DNA of 64,000 bases, from assembly GCA_021234155.1 (NCBI GenBank), contig JAJEKV010000016.1, forward strand, positions 2,048,001-2,112,000. Direction: 5' to 3'. Below are positions 12,541 through 24,286 of the stretch, one piece after another. The translations under genes and the position numbers were made by a program. The notes beneath the pieces are model-generated. The model did not search any database and had not been told where the DNA came from. It saw only the letters and a program-made list of their open reading frames with translations. The first letter of the stretch is position 1, and every line of letters begins with the position of its first letter. The DNA comes from Isoetes taiwanensis (Eukaryota > Streptophyta > Lycopodiopsida > Isoetales > Isoetaceae).

Positions 12541-13455
12541 AAGTTGTGAATGCCCTAACCTAGTGCTGGTATAACACGTAACTTCCACTATGTTGGTTTG
12601 CTACCCTAGAGACCAATTCAACATCTCTTCTTTATCAACATTATCAGAGTGAAATTATCTCGACTACCTCTTAATATCTACACTTGGAGTCAAAGGTTAT
12701 TGACAAATCATCTTCAGAGGTGGAAGACCTATACAACTTAGATGGTTATGGCGCCATCCATTGTCATTTCAATTCCTTAAGCCCATCTGAGAAGAATCCA
12801 GTAATTGCATGCATAGAATGGTCAATTTTGACCATGTTTTCAGAGTGTAGTGTGATGAATTTGGTTCATCTCTGCTTGCTTATCTAGCCCATATTTAAGC
12901 TGTATATATCCACAAAGTTTCCATTCTCAAAAAATCTCAGTACCTTTGGTTCCTTCCACTTAATTTCTTGGGCATTCATCTATTCGTTGAAACTTGGTTA
13001 AACAGCTTGTACTGTATTTCCTTACTCTAGGAGACATTCTCTTGTTTATTTCTTCAGTTTTAAGATTTAACATTTTTGCTTCCCTAACTCAGTATTTTGC
13101 TATCTAACATCTCTCACGTTTCTTAGACACCTTCTTCCTTTTATTATGAATAAAACCCTCTATAAGCTACAGCTTTACATTTAGTATTACCTGTGTCTGC
13201 CTTGATAGTTCCGTCTACAGATATAGCTGAAGCGACCGCCGCTCAGTGTTCTTTCCCCGCTCAGTCTCGCTGCGGCAATGCTGATCTAACATCTATCACA
13301 TTTCTTAGACCTTCCTTTTATGTAGTGGATAAACTCCTTCGTAACCTACAGCTTTACATTTAGTATTACCTTGCTCGTTCCGCCTACTTCCTGTAGCTGA
13401 AGCCACTGTCGCTTGCTCAGTTTCTTCACTGCCGAAATGCTGTTGTAACCTATCT
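12541..13455. other. Intergenic region, no gene recognised
   Basis: Short frames only. Two stretches at about 13,080-13,240 and 13,265-13,430 resemble each other (ACATCTCTCACGTTTCTTAG versus ACATCTATCACATTTCTTAG, each followed by CTACAGCTTTACATTTAGTA). This indicates a local duplication of roughly 180 bp with divergence. Confidence 0.55.
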
Positions 13456-13465
13456 TTCTGTATAG

Positions 13466-13563
13466 GGGAATGTCACTTTAGGTGACAATTCCCACGTGGA
13501 AACGTTGCCGACGCGCGTCGGCAACGTTTCCACGTGGGAATTGTCACCTAAAGTGGCATTTCC
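13466..13563. repeat. Long palindrome with no spacer
   Basis: The sequence is symmetric about 13,514/13,515. The innermost 41 bp on each side (13,474-13,555) pair perfectly with no loop, and a few more bases pair beyond that with mismatches. The centre is GCCGACGCGCGTCGGC, and each arm contains a GTGACAATTCCCACGTGGAA stretch. It sits at the left edge of the larger inverted-repeat element 13,562-14,300. Confidence 0.95.
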
Positions 13564-14300
13564 CAAACGTGAAGTTGGGTTAGACTTCATTCTGTTATTT
13601 TTTTTTCGCCATTTTTTTCCCTCTGTTGCGTCTGTGTTCTTGGTTGCGTCTGTTTTGGTTGGCGATCTTACTGTTTGCGGTGGCGCCATCGCCGTTGTTG
13701 CTTCCGGTGGCGCCATCCAAGTCTTAGGATCATTGTGACGAAGTTTCAAAGCATTTGGACGAGTTTTTGCTCCCTGTTTTTTGCTTCATTTGGACGATCT
13801 TCCTGTTTGCGGTGGCGATGGCGCCGTTGTTGCTTCCGGTGGCGTCATCCAAGTGTTAGGATCATTTGACGAAGTTTGAAAGCATTTGACTTTAGTTTTT
13901 GCTTCCTGTTTTTTGCTTCATTTGGACGATCTTCCGCTTCGGTGGCGATGGCGCCCGTTGTTGTTTCCGGTGGCGTCATCCAAGTGTTAGGATCATTGTG
14001 AATTTAAGTTTGAAAGCATTTGGACGAGTTTTTGAAGAATCTTGCTCTTTTTACGAAGAATCTTGCTCTGTTTTTCCTGGCTGCCACCGCATGATGACGG
14101 TCGGGGATGCCTATTTTGCTATATTTTGAGTCCTAAATTTGTTGTACGGTATAACTGAATTGCAAGTAAATTTGTTTTATAACTGAATTGCAAGAAGACA
14201 TAGAATTGCAACTAACTTGAAGACATTTCTGAAAAAGAAAAACATGGTAGAATGTGGGATAAAAGTGACAGAATGAAGCCTAACCCAACTTTACGTATAA
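13562..14300. mobile_element. Inverted-repeat element (MITE or foldback-like)
   Basis: The left inner end (about 13,567-13,596) has a GAAGTTGGGTTAGACTTCAT stretch. Its reverse complement, with two or three changes, occurs at about 14,267-14,297. The similarity extends outward into GGTGACA/TGACCT-type sequence. The interior holds a GC-rich tandem repeat. No transposase frame was seen and target duplications could not be fixed, so the class is open. Confidence 0.65.
13655..14030. repeat. Tandem repeat, ~3 copies of ~130 bp
   Basis: Each copy runs GGTGGCGATGGCGCC, then TTGTTGCTTCCGGTGGCG, TCATCCAAGTGTTAGGATC, and AAGCATTTGGACGAGTTTTT, then CATTTGGACGATCTTCC before the next copy. Copies start near 13,660, 13,795 and 13,925. 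Three frames are open through parts of the array, which is expected from a GC-rich tandem repeat and is not evidence for a gene. Confidence 0.8.
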
Positions 14301-14356
14301 GGGAAAGGCCCCTCAGGTCATTTTTCACAGCGTCTTGGAGGCTTTTTGGCCTAACG

Positions 14357-14608
14357 TAAAGATCACTTGCCTTCCATTCAGGCCCGAAATCCAACAAGCG
14401 TCGCCACGTATTCAATCTTCTTTCCCTAAATCGAGGCTCTCTTTGCTGTTCAAAATTCCGTGACATTCGGGCAGCATCAGATTTGTACCTTCCATTCTTT
14501 ACCGCGCGCATTCTGAAAATCTACCTTGCAAAAGATTTACCTTGCATTCCAGCAATCTACCTTTCATTCTAAAAGATTTACCAATCCTGAATGGAAGGCA
14601 AGTGATCC
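14357..14608. repeat. Inverted repeat around a CCTTCCATTCAGG core
   Basis: ATCACTTGCCTTCCATTCAGG at about 14,361-14,382 is repeated as its reverse complement CCTGAATGGAAGGCAAGTGAT at about 14,586-14,606. Between them lie short direct repeats of the type AAAGATTTACCTTGCATTC / AATCTACCTTTCATTC (about 14,517-14,580). This is part of the same nested foldback region as the neighbouring features. Confidence 0.75.
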
Positions 14609-14618
14609 TCGATTCAAG

Positions 14619-14721
14619 AATGCTTGTTTTGCCGAGATTCCGGGCATGGAAAATGTGGTTCGGGCATGGAAAATGCGGGGTCGGCATTTTCCATGCCCGG
14701 AGTCTCGGCAAAACAAGCATT
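14619..14721. repeat. Foldback hairpin with 37-bp arms
   Basis: The left arm (14,619-14,655) starts AATGCTTGTTTTGCCGAGAT. The right arm (14,685-14,721) is its reverse complement with one mismatch. The 29-bp loop contains a further partial copy of the arm (GGGCATGGAAAATG). The shape is that of a small-RNA precursor or a foldback transposon end. I saw no evidence that it is transcribed. Confidence 0.9.
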
Positions 14722-14776
14722 TCGGAAAGCTCGGCTTATGAAAAACTCAAGAAATATTGAACAGATTGAGATGGCA

Positions 14777-16960
14777 TTATGAAATTAGAAATACAGAAGG
14801 CAGCATTTCGACATGCAACACTTTAAAAACTGTGAGTGGCTTCAGCCTACCAACAATGTTGTCAAACTTTCTCTCAATCTTCAGTTTTGGAAGGGAGGAA
14901 ATTGTGGTGTCACTGCCCTCTATCTCGTCAATCCCCTTGAGTCCATTGTCGACCTATCTCATGAGGAGGTTAGAGGCCCCGTCTAGAACTCTAGCAATGC
15001 ACAACCTCAATGAAGCCTTGACTGCTTCAACTGTCATTCCATCCTTGTTATAGTCCCTAATGTCATCTCCTAGGCTCATCATGAACAAATCTATCTCCAA
15101 TTGCATGTCATGAGAAGCATTCCCCATCTCTCCATGGCGTAAGCTGATCCATACCACCACTAATATTCTTGTATGTACCTAGAACATTTAAGATGTCTCA
15201 GTCCCTATAGTTGTTCGTCATCTACATAACCTTCACTTGATGTTTGCAAAGATGACCCTTGGTACCCGATGTGCAATAACAGCTACCCAAATCCCAATGT
15301 GCCCTATTATAGGAAACATGCTATTTACCAAGAGTTTGCACTTCAATCCCCTTTCATCAAAGGTTAATGAATGTCATGGCTTCATCTAGACCCCGTTCTA
15401 TGATATGTTCTTGTGAAGCATTTACTATGAAGCCATCTTCTTCTATAGACTTATGGCCAAATAATATACAAGCTCTGAAGATAATTGTATAGGTACTATA
15501 CACATTATTGGTGTACACCATGTGTATTTCCACATCGTGGACAAGCATATGGAAAAGCTAATCAATCTTCCTACCTCCAAGTTGGAATTTGAAAATTACA
15601 AAATGCAATTTTAGAGCACCATGCCATGTGTCTATCCCAGCATTGGTCTCTTGATTAGAATGGGAATATACTATTGTTGCTAAGACCACTAACTTAGAAT
15701 ATTGTAGATACTTCTTCTTTAATATCTCCAAATCTTCCTTGCAAACCTTCTTATACGCCTCATCATACTCATTGTCGTGAAATGCATTCTCAATCAATTC
15801 AATTCAATTCAATTTATCTCACGGAGTCTCTTAATTATTTGATTCCTAATGTGTATGTCCTTCACATTCTTGAGTAAACCTAGCCAATAAGAGAGAACAC
15901 CTAGGGTTAAACCATATTTGAACCAAATATTTCTTAGTCCTAATTCCTTGTTATGATGATAAGTGGTGATACCTCCTCAATACTTCTATAGAACCATAGT
16001 GTGTTGACTTAGAACAACTATTGAGATGAGTTAGAGTTTGAGTTATCGTCCTTTTGATGGCATGAATTTTATCATCACAATCATTTTAGATGAACCATGT
16101 AGGCTTCCATCTAGATCACGGCGCCTTGAGAGTTGTTATTGGACTGTTGGTCCCTCTATTTTACAAATTTGTGATAACCCAAGGTATTGGCATCTATGGT
16201 AGTCATCAAATGCAATCAAAGTGAAAATGTAGTACCTAGAAAATAAAAGCCATTTGGCCAGAAGAAATGTGTAATTTACATTAATTGTAATGTAAATAAA
16301 TAGCAAAACTCATGTCATTCGCCTTGTAAGCAGATCCTTAGGGAAACTTAATAAAGTATCCTTCTGGATTGGAGTCATAACCCCTAGTTGAAATATAGTG
16401 GTTTGCTTGTATGTGAAGAATTATCTAGATGTTATTGCATCCACATATGGACGTTAGTCAAAAGTTCTTTATGCAGCTTCCAAATGTCATGACCTATAAA
16501 CTTCTCAATCTTGTAAAGCTCATGTATTTTCAAGATATCATCCCACACAGGCTCTCCAACCCACTCATCTCCTCCTTCATATTTACCATCTCATGATGGA
16601 TTTTCATATACCTTGATGTTGGTTAAGTAGGACACCTGATTTTGTTTGGCCTACTCTTTCTTCTCTTTTAGGAGCCAAGCACCAACCCTACATTTCAGTT
16701 CTTGATCCACATCAAATGCTCGACTATGGAAGACTCCACCTTGGAGGCTCGTATGATCCATGATCCCACTTGTAGTAAGTAATGTCAGTGCATTCATTGT
16801 AAAATGGCATTGGTAGCCCACATCTTATCTCTTCAATCATCTTCCTTCGTGTGCCTAGAGGTGGTGGCCCATCTTCTACCACATAGGTGCTTTTAGACTT
16901 ATCCTCAAGTCCATAAGGGCAAAAATACCTTTGGCACATAACGTAAACTAAATTAGCCAT
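14777..16960 (-). pseudogene. MULE-type transposase pseudogene with SWIM zinc finger
   Basis: Minus-strand pieces occur in a consistent order. The N-terminal region (16,724-16,960) contains CPYGLEDKSK. A second piece is at 16,440-16,715, including VGEPVWDDILKIHELYKIEK. Core pieces with FDDYHRCQYLGLSQICK and a later frame (15,558-15,797) carry ETNAGIDTWHGALK, like the TNN-IE-WH-LK segment of plant MULE proteins. A SWIM finger follows at about 15,235-15,300, reading WDLGSCYCTSGTKGHLCKHQ with the CxC...CxH ligands. A C-terminal tail ends at a TAA at 14,777-14,779. Several frameshifts and stops (e.g. KEKKE*, ENPS*) show it is dead. No terminal inverted repeats were identified. Confidence 0.75.
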
Positions 16961-18029
16961 TTAGCTTGAATTGAATTCATATATTTATACTGAACTGGAA
17001 AATGTCTAGATGATTGAAACACTTAAGAAGAAATATATATTTTACATCAAATCCTAGTTTGAGAATTGAATTGAATTGACTTAATACCGGACTGAATACA
17101 ATGGATGCAGTAAGCATGACCAGCTAGAATTAAAATAGCTACAATGCCCTGGCATCTTTTCGTAGTCAGATGTGCTAATAGATATGCTTGTTGTCGGGGG
17201 CGGTTTAAGGCTAATCGTAAAGCTCTACTTTAAGATCATTGTTCTATATAGCATACAGAGCTTTCAAACCTGCATCCAGGAAAAAAATTAAGCATACTAT
17301 ATATTTTTTCATAAAAAATGGGTTTTTAAAATCTTACAATATTTTATGATATATATTTGGCTAAAGTTATTATTATCCTTACATTCATATGTATTTGGAC
17401 TTGGTGAATTCGTTTAAACTTTCACGTGGCTATTTTTTCTAACTAGAAAAAGCAAAAAATGTAAAGTCTATAGTTTTAGACATATTGTACTACAATTACA
17501 AACAAGAGTCGGCAATGAAAGAACATACGATAATATTAAAAAACTTTTAATAGAAGCTCACAATATAGCTGGTCTGAACTACGTTCAACGCAATGACACC
17601 CTTCTAGATATGATAATCAAATTGAATTTATTTTTAACCCGTGAAGCAAGATGTTATGCAACCGACAAATGAATATTGGCCATCTCTTACAATTCTTTTT
17701 GGAAGATGCATATGTGGTATGGGTAATAGAAATTCATAGTTTGAAAAAACTACTATCACCGATGATGGTAATGGCGACGTGTAAAAAATCTGTAATAAGA
17801 ATTCATTTTTGTTTGGCTATTAATGATTTCATATATATAAATATTGTAATATAAAGAAAGGCTAATCCCTTTTTCTTTAAGGAAAGGGGGAAAATAGTTT
17901 GGCTAATCCTAAAAAAATAATAGAGTACTTGTTTTAATTATGGCTATTTCTTATTTTTTCAGAAGAAATATCTCTTCATTAAATTCGCCGCAAAATTCAC
18001 ATAGATCCTTTAAAAAATCACCATTTGGC
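16961..18029. other. AT-rich intergenic region, no gene recognised
   Basis: Very AT-rich (runs such as ATATATATTTTTTC). No frame has a domain, and I found no terminal repeats. Confidence 0.55.
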
Positions 18030-18904
18030 TATTAATGGCCACTAATTTTTTCCATGCCTGCATCTGTATACAAGTATCCCAATACATATTAGTCATGAAC
18101 TCCACCCGAAGATACTTGCATGTTTGCACCACCTTCACTAATTGCCCCTTGTACGAGAATTGGAATGATATGGGTTGTTATAAGGAGGAAATTACCAAAA
18201 CCTTGATCTTGGTCAAGCTGACCCACATATCAAGGTTTTGGCAAAAGCTACTTAGCGCGTCTAGATGTTGCACGCTAGCTGATGTATAGGCCAAGAGAGC
18301 AAAATCATTTGCATATCGTAATTTTTTATTGACATGTTGAGCAAGACACGCTTCTCTATTGCCATGTTAGGAAATCCAATTCTTCAAGCTGGTCAATATA
18401 CAAATCAACCAATGTAACAGTGAGGTACCCCCACATTGTTGTTGATGAGGTTAATTAATGGGTACATGCATGAGCCTATGCAGCATTTTATAGCTCCTCT
18501 AAACACCTAATTGCGACAATCTCCTCCATAACTCCTCCCTAGCAACTACATCAGAAACTTTTTCAAAATCCACAAAACAACAGTAGAGGTCATGTTATTT
18601 ATTGTGACTGTCTTGTAATAAAGTATGTGGGACGAGGATACAACAGTAATGAAGTCTTTGGATTTGAAACCGGCTTGAGTCATCGCCCTAACACAAGATG
18701 ACTCTGCCAAGTGGTCAAATGTTTCTCCAAGATCTCAAAGTTTAACAAGAAGATAACTGACCCAGTAATTAGAACGATATGTTCTATTGCCATTGTTATA
18801 AATTGATACCACTCTACTAAAGAGCAGTTTCTATTACCAACTTTGTAAATTGGCACCACTCTACTAATTGTCCAGTTTGAAGGGAATCCTTCATGAAGGG
18901 CCCT
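18030..18904 (-). pseudogene. LINE reverse transcriptase fragment (copy a), minus strand
   Basis: The minus strand gives LINE RT blocks in order: HEGFPSNWTISRVVPIYK next to the LTR, then CCFVDFEKV (about 18,550-18,580), LYIDQLEEL (about 18,375-18,400), and YANDFALL (about 18,300-18,325), where the catalytic YADD box has become YAND. CKYLRVEF and NMYWDTCIQ follow near 18,090. Frameshifts and stops are frequent. The 5' side ends abruptly at 18,904, where a Ty3/gypsy LTR begins. The sequence shared with copy b (24,536-25,035) covers only the part nearest the LTR. Confidence 0.8.
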
Positions 18905-20575
18905 TGTGACGCTCCCTACAAAATATACGGCGCTCGGCCGTACACTCCATAGGAAATCCCCTATCCGGTCCTTCGACCGCACGGGCCTTCCGTCTATCCC
19001 GCACTCTAGAGTATCTCTAGTGCGGGAAGGGGACACGAAGGTGTCTTGCGCACCCTTTCCCTAGGGGCTCCTATAACAGCGGAAGCATAAACAATGTCAG
19101 AACTAGCAACAACAATACATCGAGCTACCTCGAGGGTAGCTCATCCATATATCCATAGATACAATAGAGATAAACATATGCCATAAAACATGAGAGCTCC
19201 TACCCAAGGCTCAGACTTGTAGGGTGGTAGACTGACGGCTAGGCCACAAGATAGAGCAGACCAAGTCATAACAATGGCAGGGCTGGCTCGAGACAATGGC
19301 TAGGGTTGACCACTCTATCCACCCCTCCTGTGCATACTTTGCGGATGGGCTAGATCGCCTGGCACGACCGTGAGCCTTCCTTCCTGAGGATATGCAATCT
19401 CATGGCATCACCCATCAAGACTACTCCCGGGTTGCATCTCCCCTGGCCCCGTCGAGGCAGGAAGCCTGGGGTCTAGAGGTTCCACGGGCAGCAAGAGAAT
19501 CGTGGTGACACACGATTCTTCCCCGACTTAACCCCCCAAAACAAGAGCCAGGCCGTCACCTGCAGCTCTTGAGATGCAGGGCGACACCATTGCCCCAGGA
19601 GGTGTTGGACCCATGGCCGGCCCACTCGAAGTGACCGACCATAAGCCTAGCCCGCTATGGGGTCCCCTTTGTAGCCGGGCCGCCAGGACCCTCGCCTCCG
19701 CCTCTCGAATTCTATATACAAAGATAAATAAGCCTCTACCCCCCATGTAGTCTGCTGAAAGTCATATCATAGCCCCGTGAGTTCTGCAGGGTGGGTTCCT
19801 ATGCACAAGCCGCATAATAATAGGAACTAAAGGGTCAAAACTAGGGGCATCACTAAGTAATGGCTACTAGGTCTCTACCCCGTTTCCAATACAAGAGGAG
19901 CAAACATGATCAACCAACATCACATATCCACATAATATGATAATAATGAGAATAACATCTAAACGTAATCATATACATCTAACTTACAGTTAGGGTTCAT
20001 TGATTAGGGTTCAAGATCTAGACTGAGGGTTCTAGGAAGACTAGAGACACGAAATGCTAACTCATCTAGAGTCCTACTTCCGGATGATCTATAAAGAACT
20101 TTAACCCAAATACTTGCTCTTGAGGAACTCCTTCCTACTCCCAGTGTCTCCATGGTCTTCAAGGTGGTCAAAGTAGCTCCCAGTCCTACTGATGCGTACA
20201 TGCTCTGGGGGCTGCTGTGCTATGCTATGCTATGCCACAGCAGACGGTTCTCGAAACGGAGTTTCGAGAGCGAAAAAGGTTCCCAGACTGTTGGAGCCAG
20301 AAAAATGGCCTAGGGTTAGGGTTTGGCCATTTATAGGTTAGGGTTGATGTCACCTGCCATGTGGCTCCAATAGGGTAGTTCTGTGTGGCGGGTGCCCAAT
20401 AGGTTAAGGTCATGTGGAAAATGGTCTTAATCTAAGGTTGGCTAAGTTATATGATTAACTTAGTCATGCACCCTATGCCCTAATCTATGGTATACAGGGC
20501 TATGAAGGTAGACTCATATAGTGATAGACCTGAAAGTATACGTATTTATGCCGTATATTTTCCTGGAACGTCATA
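18905..20575 (-). mobile_element. Ty3/gypsy LTR, minus orientation (3' LTR of the element at left)
   Basis: In element orientation the LTR starts near 20,575 (degenerate TATGACG, canonical TGTGACG) and ends at 18,905 with GTCACA. Its 1.67 kb is alignable by eye to 25,036-27,380 and, in reverse complement, to 45,760-47,394 and 54,472-56,097. Immediately beyond 20,575 lies sequence matching the polypurine-tract region of the plus-strand element at 54,400-54,471, so this is a 3' LTR. Confidence 0.85.
20300..20336 (-). promoter_or_regulatory. LTR core promoter: TATA box plus telo-box
   Basis: In LTR sense (minus strand) the order is AACCCTAACC, then TATAAATGG (TATA-like, about 20,327-20,335), then AAACCCTAACCCTAG (about 20,302-20,317). 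AAACCCTAA is the plant telo-box motif. The other minus LTR (about 27,117-27,150) has the same arrangement, and the plus LTRs keep the telo-box (about 46,013 and 54,728) with a weaker TATA. Promoter function is inferred from position and motif only. Confidence 0.5.
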
Positions 20576-23500
20576 TTCTCCCTCCCCTTAGGATAATGTT
20601 GTCCTTAGCATTACGCTAAGGTGAAGAACCTACACTAACCTGCAAAACACACATGAGCATATAACTTTTGACTTTAATGAAATGATCAACTTTCTGTTAA
20701 TTACTTATTATGTAATTATAAAGCTATATTTATAAGTATACAATTTATATAGCAATAACAACTATTATTATAAAATTATACGCACATAATATTATTACAA
20801 CAAATTTGGGAGTTCATAGTTAAGTCTAAAATCTATGACTCCTGTCTTCTCGTAATATGCTCCCTCCTCCATGCTTCCCTTCACTGGCCTGCACACGTAG
20901 CACATTGCGTTATTTAAGTTAATAAGTTTGTGGTTTTAGGGAACCACCCCCTAATTACCTCCTTGAGCTGAACTACTAGCTCAAGGTTATCCTACTACCT
21001 TGCACTCGATCATGGCCCCATAAGGATTTGTGCTTAAGTACCATTTAAGATGATCGTATCATTGCCCATGACGGGTGCTACCTTGTACACAATCCCCTTG
21101 ATCGAGTACACCCGCAGTGCCTCATGCCCCTGAGGGTTTAAACTAGGGAACGTCTCACGATCCCATCATCGCACATGATCACTCATACCTCACCATGATC
21201 CCCCTATGGTCAGGTGCATGTGCCCTACATCGTGGCATAGAGATAATCCAAATGATGGTCTCATCATCACCCACCATGCCGCTCTTCCTCTCACATGACC
21301 CTATTGGTCATGCGCACTCTTGGTGCTTGCTGGCCTAGAGAATGCCTTTTAGAGCGTATCTCATCATCGCCTACACTTCCAAGACTTTGGCATATGCACT
21401 CTACTAGCCCGAATGTATATGCCTCATTAAATCTATACTAAGACATACAACTTAGGTAAGCACCCAGCAAGTCGGCGTCGACCAATTCGAAGATGTTCTG
21501 GCCGTCAAATTGATCCAAGAATTCCGGGTATTGCATCTTCCATGGGCAAGTGCTTCCACTTAACCAAGTATTTGGTGAAACTGAGACCTTATTGTCTCCT
21601 TAAATGCTTTGTTGAGAATTAGCTCGGGGACTATTTCAATTCGTTCCTCCATCATCTCCAACAAAGTTGGAGTTTTCAAAACCTTCTCTAGGTTTGGAGT
21701 ATGCCTCTTAAGTTGGCTCACATGGAAGATTTTTTGGACCCTTTAGATGGGCGGGCAAGTTGAGCTTGTAGGTTTGGCTCCCTACTCACTCCAAAATCTT
21801 GAATGGTCCCCCCCATTGATTTGTTGTAGATCACGATGTCGTCGAAGAAAATTGATGACGAACTCATGCAAGGAATCTTCGAATATGTCATTCCTCAAGT
21901 GCATAAAAGTTGGTGAAGCATTCAATAGACTCAAGGGCATTACTGTGAAGTCATAGTGCCCATATCGTCTTCTGAAGGAGCCTTATAATATCTTCCCCCT
22001 TCATCCTTATTTGATGGTTGCCCGACCTTAAGTCAATTTTGTAGAAGAATCTTGCTTCTTGGGGCTGATCCATTATGTCGTTTGCTTGATGAGCTGCCAA
22101 TGGTTGATATACATCTTTAGACTTTCATCCTGGCCAAAAGGATCCCCAAGTCGATCAACTCCTACAATTGCTTCTTGAGCTCTGCTAGCTCGGAAGTGGT
22201 CATTCTATAAAGAGCTTTGCTGGTCGGCTCTACATCTGGTGCAAGAGTGACTTCAGACTCTATGCCTTTATAGGGCAAAAGCTTTCAAATTTCATCTAGA
22301 GGTATATCATGGGACTTCTTGATTAGCTTAGAAATTGGCCAAGGCAACTGTTCCGAAGTAGCATCTGCCTTCTTACTCTTGTGGTCGGGGTCGACAACTT
22401 GTAGCTTAAGTATGTACGACCTCATTCCTCATGATGCACTTAAGTAATTGCTTCACGGACATGCGTTGCACGATTGAAATTACTTCCTTAACTTTAATTA
22501 TAAGGTACTTGCCCTTTGGTGTTGGGATAAACATCTCTTGCTTATGATAATCAATTATTGCCTTAGTCGGCTTTAATATTCCATGCCTATTATGAGGTCA
22601 TACTTGCCAATGTACATAAGTTGACACCGATGCTCTACTTTTCTCCACTTAAGGTTGATGTCGAACTTGACTCTTGTTCCTTTGGTGCTACTAATTGCTC
22701 AGCCTTCCCATACTTATTGGCCTAGGTTTAGACCTAAGAGTCTTGCTCTTAAAGATGTCTGCCATCTAGGAGGTGCAAGGTTACAGGTTAAAGAATTACT
22801 TACATAAATCCTATGGCCATAAGTTTAGTCAGCATGACATTTCCTTTGAACACATATAAAAAACTATGCAATTAAATAATTATTCTTGTTTTAGATCTCA
22901 TCTATACTCTAGGATCTCTCCTTTCTTAATTATTGCCCTCTTGAAATAGTCCCACCTTTGAGTTGATGCCATCTAAGAAGTTGGCCGGACTTATTAGATT
23001 GCTTCCCTTCATTTGGTCGGCTTATTCCTTATGCTGTGGAGGTACTCGTCATATACATGGTCGATGGTTATCCTATTATTGAATCCTTCTTAGTGAGGTG
23101 ATCAAACTCACGAAGAGGTTCCAATATGTTGGATATCTATCAGCAATGTATGTAGTTTTAGTACTCCCAATCCTTGAAGCTTTGCTCTATTCTTGGGTCC
23201 ATCCTTTTTAAAAGAAATGACAAAAATCTACTCGAAATTTCGTCCCAATCCCATCATGGATATTATCACCCATAATTCTAAGATATTCAACTATCTGATA
23301 GGTCCTCTAGCTTACTTAAAGCTGGTGTAGTTGTTAGTCGTTGGAGTAGCAAGGCGATGATCCATAATTTGTGAAAAAAATCTGGTCTCCTTGGAGTTGT
23401 TGTATAGTCATTCATGTGCCCTGCTTTCTTTTGTCGAACATATTCTGACTCTGCTCGTCCTTAATATTGATGTGACTACCTTCATTAAAGTTATCCTTAT

Positions 23501-24070
23501 TAGTAGACTTGATGATGTAGTGAACAACATAAGTCTCAGTGTCGCGTCCCAGGGGCTTGAAGGTAATGTTCTTCACATTCTAGAATCTTTCATGTCGACT
23601 CATCTGCCTTGGAGGTTACAAGATTTGAGGATGATTCTTCTAACTCCTGAATTGATATTGTTGTGTTGACCTTGTCAATTCGATTCTTCGTCTTGGCAGT
23701 CGCATGCTGCTGTTATAAGGCTGATGACAATGTTGAGTGTTTTACCACTTCTAACTATGCAACTTCTCTTCCTGAGAGAAATTTATTTGCATCTATGTGC
23801 AAGGACTAATCTTGACTGATCAGTTAGTAATGCTGGTATTTGGTCCCTTATGTTGCCTCTTCTTGATGGTGTTTGACCTCCAATCTCTAAGGTGGAAGAT
23901 CATCATGATCCTTGGATGGTGCTGTCGAGGTTGATGTAGCTGCTCTGAAGTTTCGGGGCTGATGAGGAAGAAGTTTGTTGCGATCTCGCCATATTCCTAT
24001 TCCTGAGCAGCCCCCTTGCTTACCTCCTTAACCAAAGCATTTTCTTGAAGTCTAATCTGATACTACTATG
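20576..24070 (-). mobile_element. Ty3/gypsy internal region, deleted and degenerate, minus strand
   Basis: In minus-strand order: a gag-like start at 23,990-23,992 (MARSQQTSSSS); an aspartic-protease C-terminal signature KYDLIIGMEY near 22,580-22,605; RT block KIDLRSGNHQIRMKGEDI near 21,990-22,045; and a chromodomain-like YLVKWKHLPMED near 21,540-21,580. RNase H and integrase are missing between the RT and chromodomain pieces, so the element is internally deleted. Next to the 3' LTR (20,576-20,650) the sequence matches the 3' non-coding end of the plus-strand element. Frames are closed by many stops. Confidence 0.75.
24051..24068 (-). other. Putative primer-binding site of the minus gypsy element
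   Basis: The minus strand reads TAGTAGTATCAGATTAGA, resembling the TGGTATCAGA start of tRNA-Met-type primer-binding sites, 58 bases before the gag-like ATG. The 5' LTR expected directly beyond it is absent; short tandem repeats follow instead. Confidence 0.5.
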
Positions 24071-24185
24071 GCCTGTATATCTGCGATAGTTGCCCTTCCT
24101 AGGAGGTATGTCCCATCTCATCCCTTAGAATTCTTGATGAAAAGCTAGAATGGGGTACTATAAGACACTAGAATGCATGTATGGA

Positions 24186-24281
24186 TGAGAATGAGAATGA
24201 GAATGAGAATGAGAATGAGAATGAGAATGAGAATGAGAATGAGAATGAGAATGAGAATGAGAATGAGAATGAGAATGAGAA
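24186..24281. repeat. (GAGAAT)n microsatellite, ~16 copies
   Basis: A perfect hexanucleotide run that translates as alternating Asn-Glu in one frame. It directly abuts a SINE 3' end on its right, so on the minus strand it is best read as an (ATTCTC)n 3' tail, not as a coding repeat. Confidence 0.95.
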
Positions 24282-24286
24282 TGATT

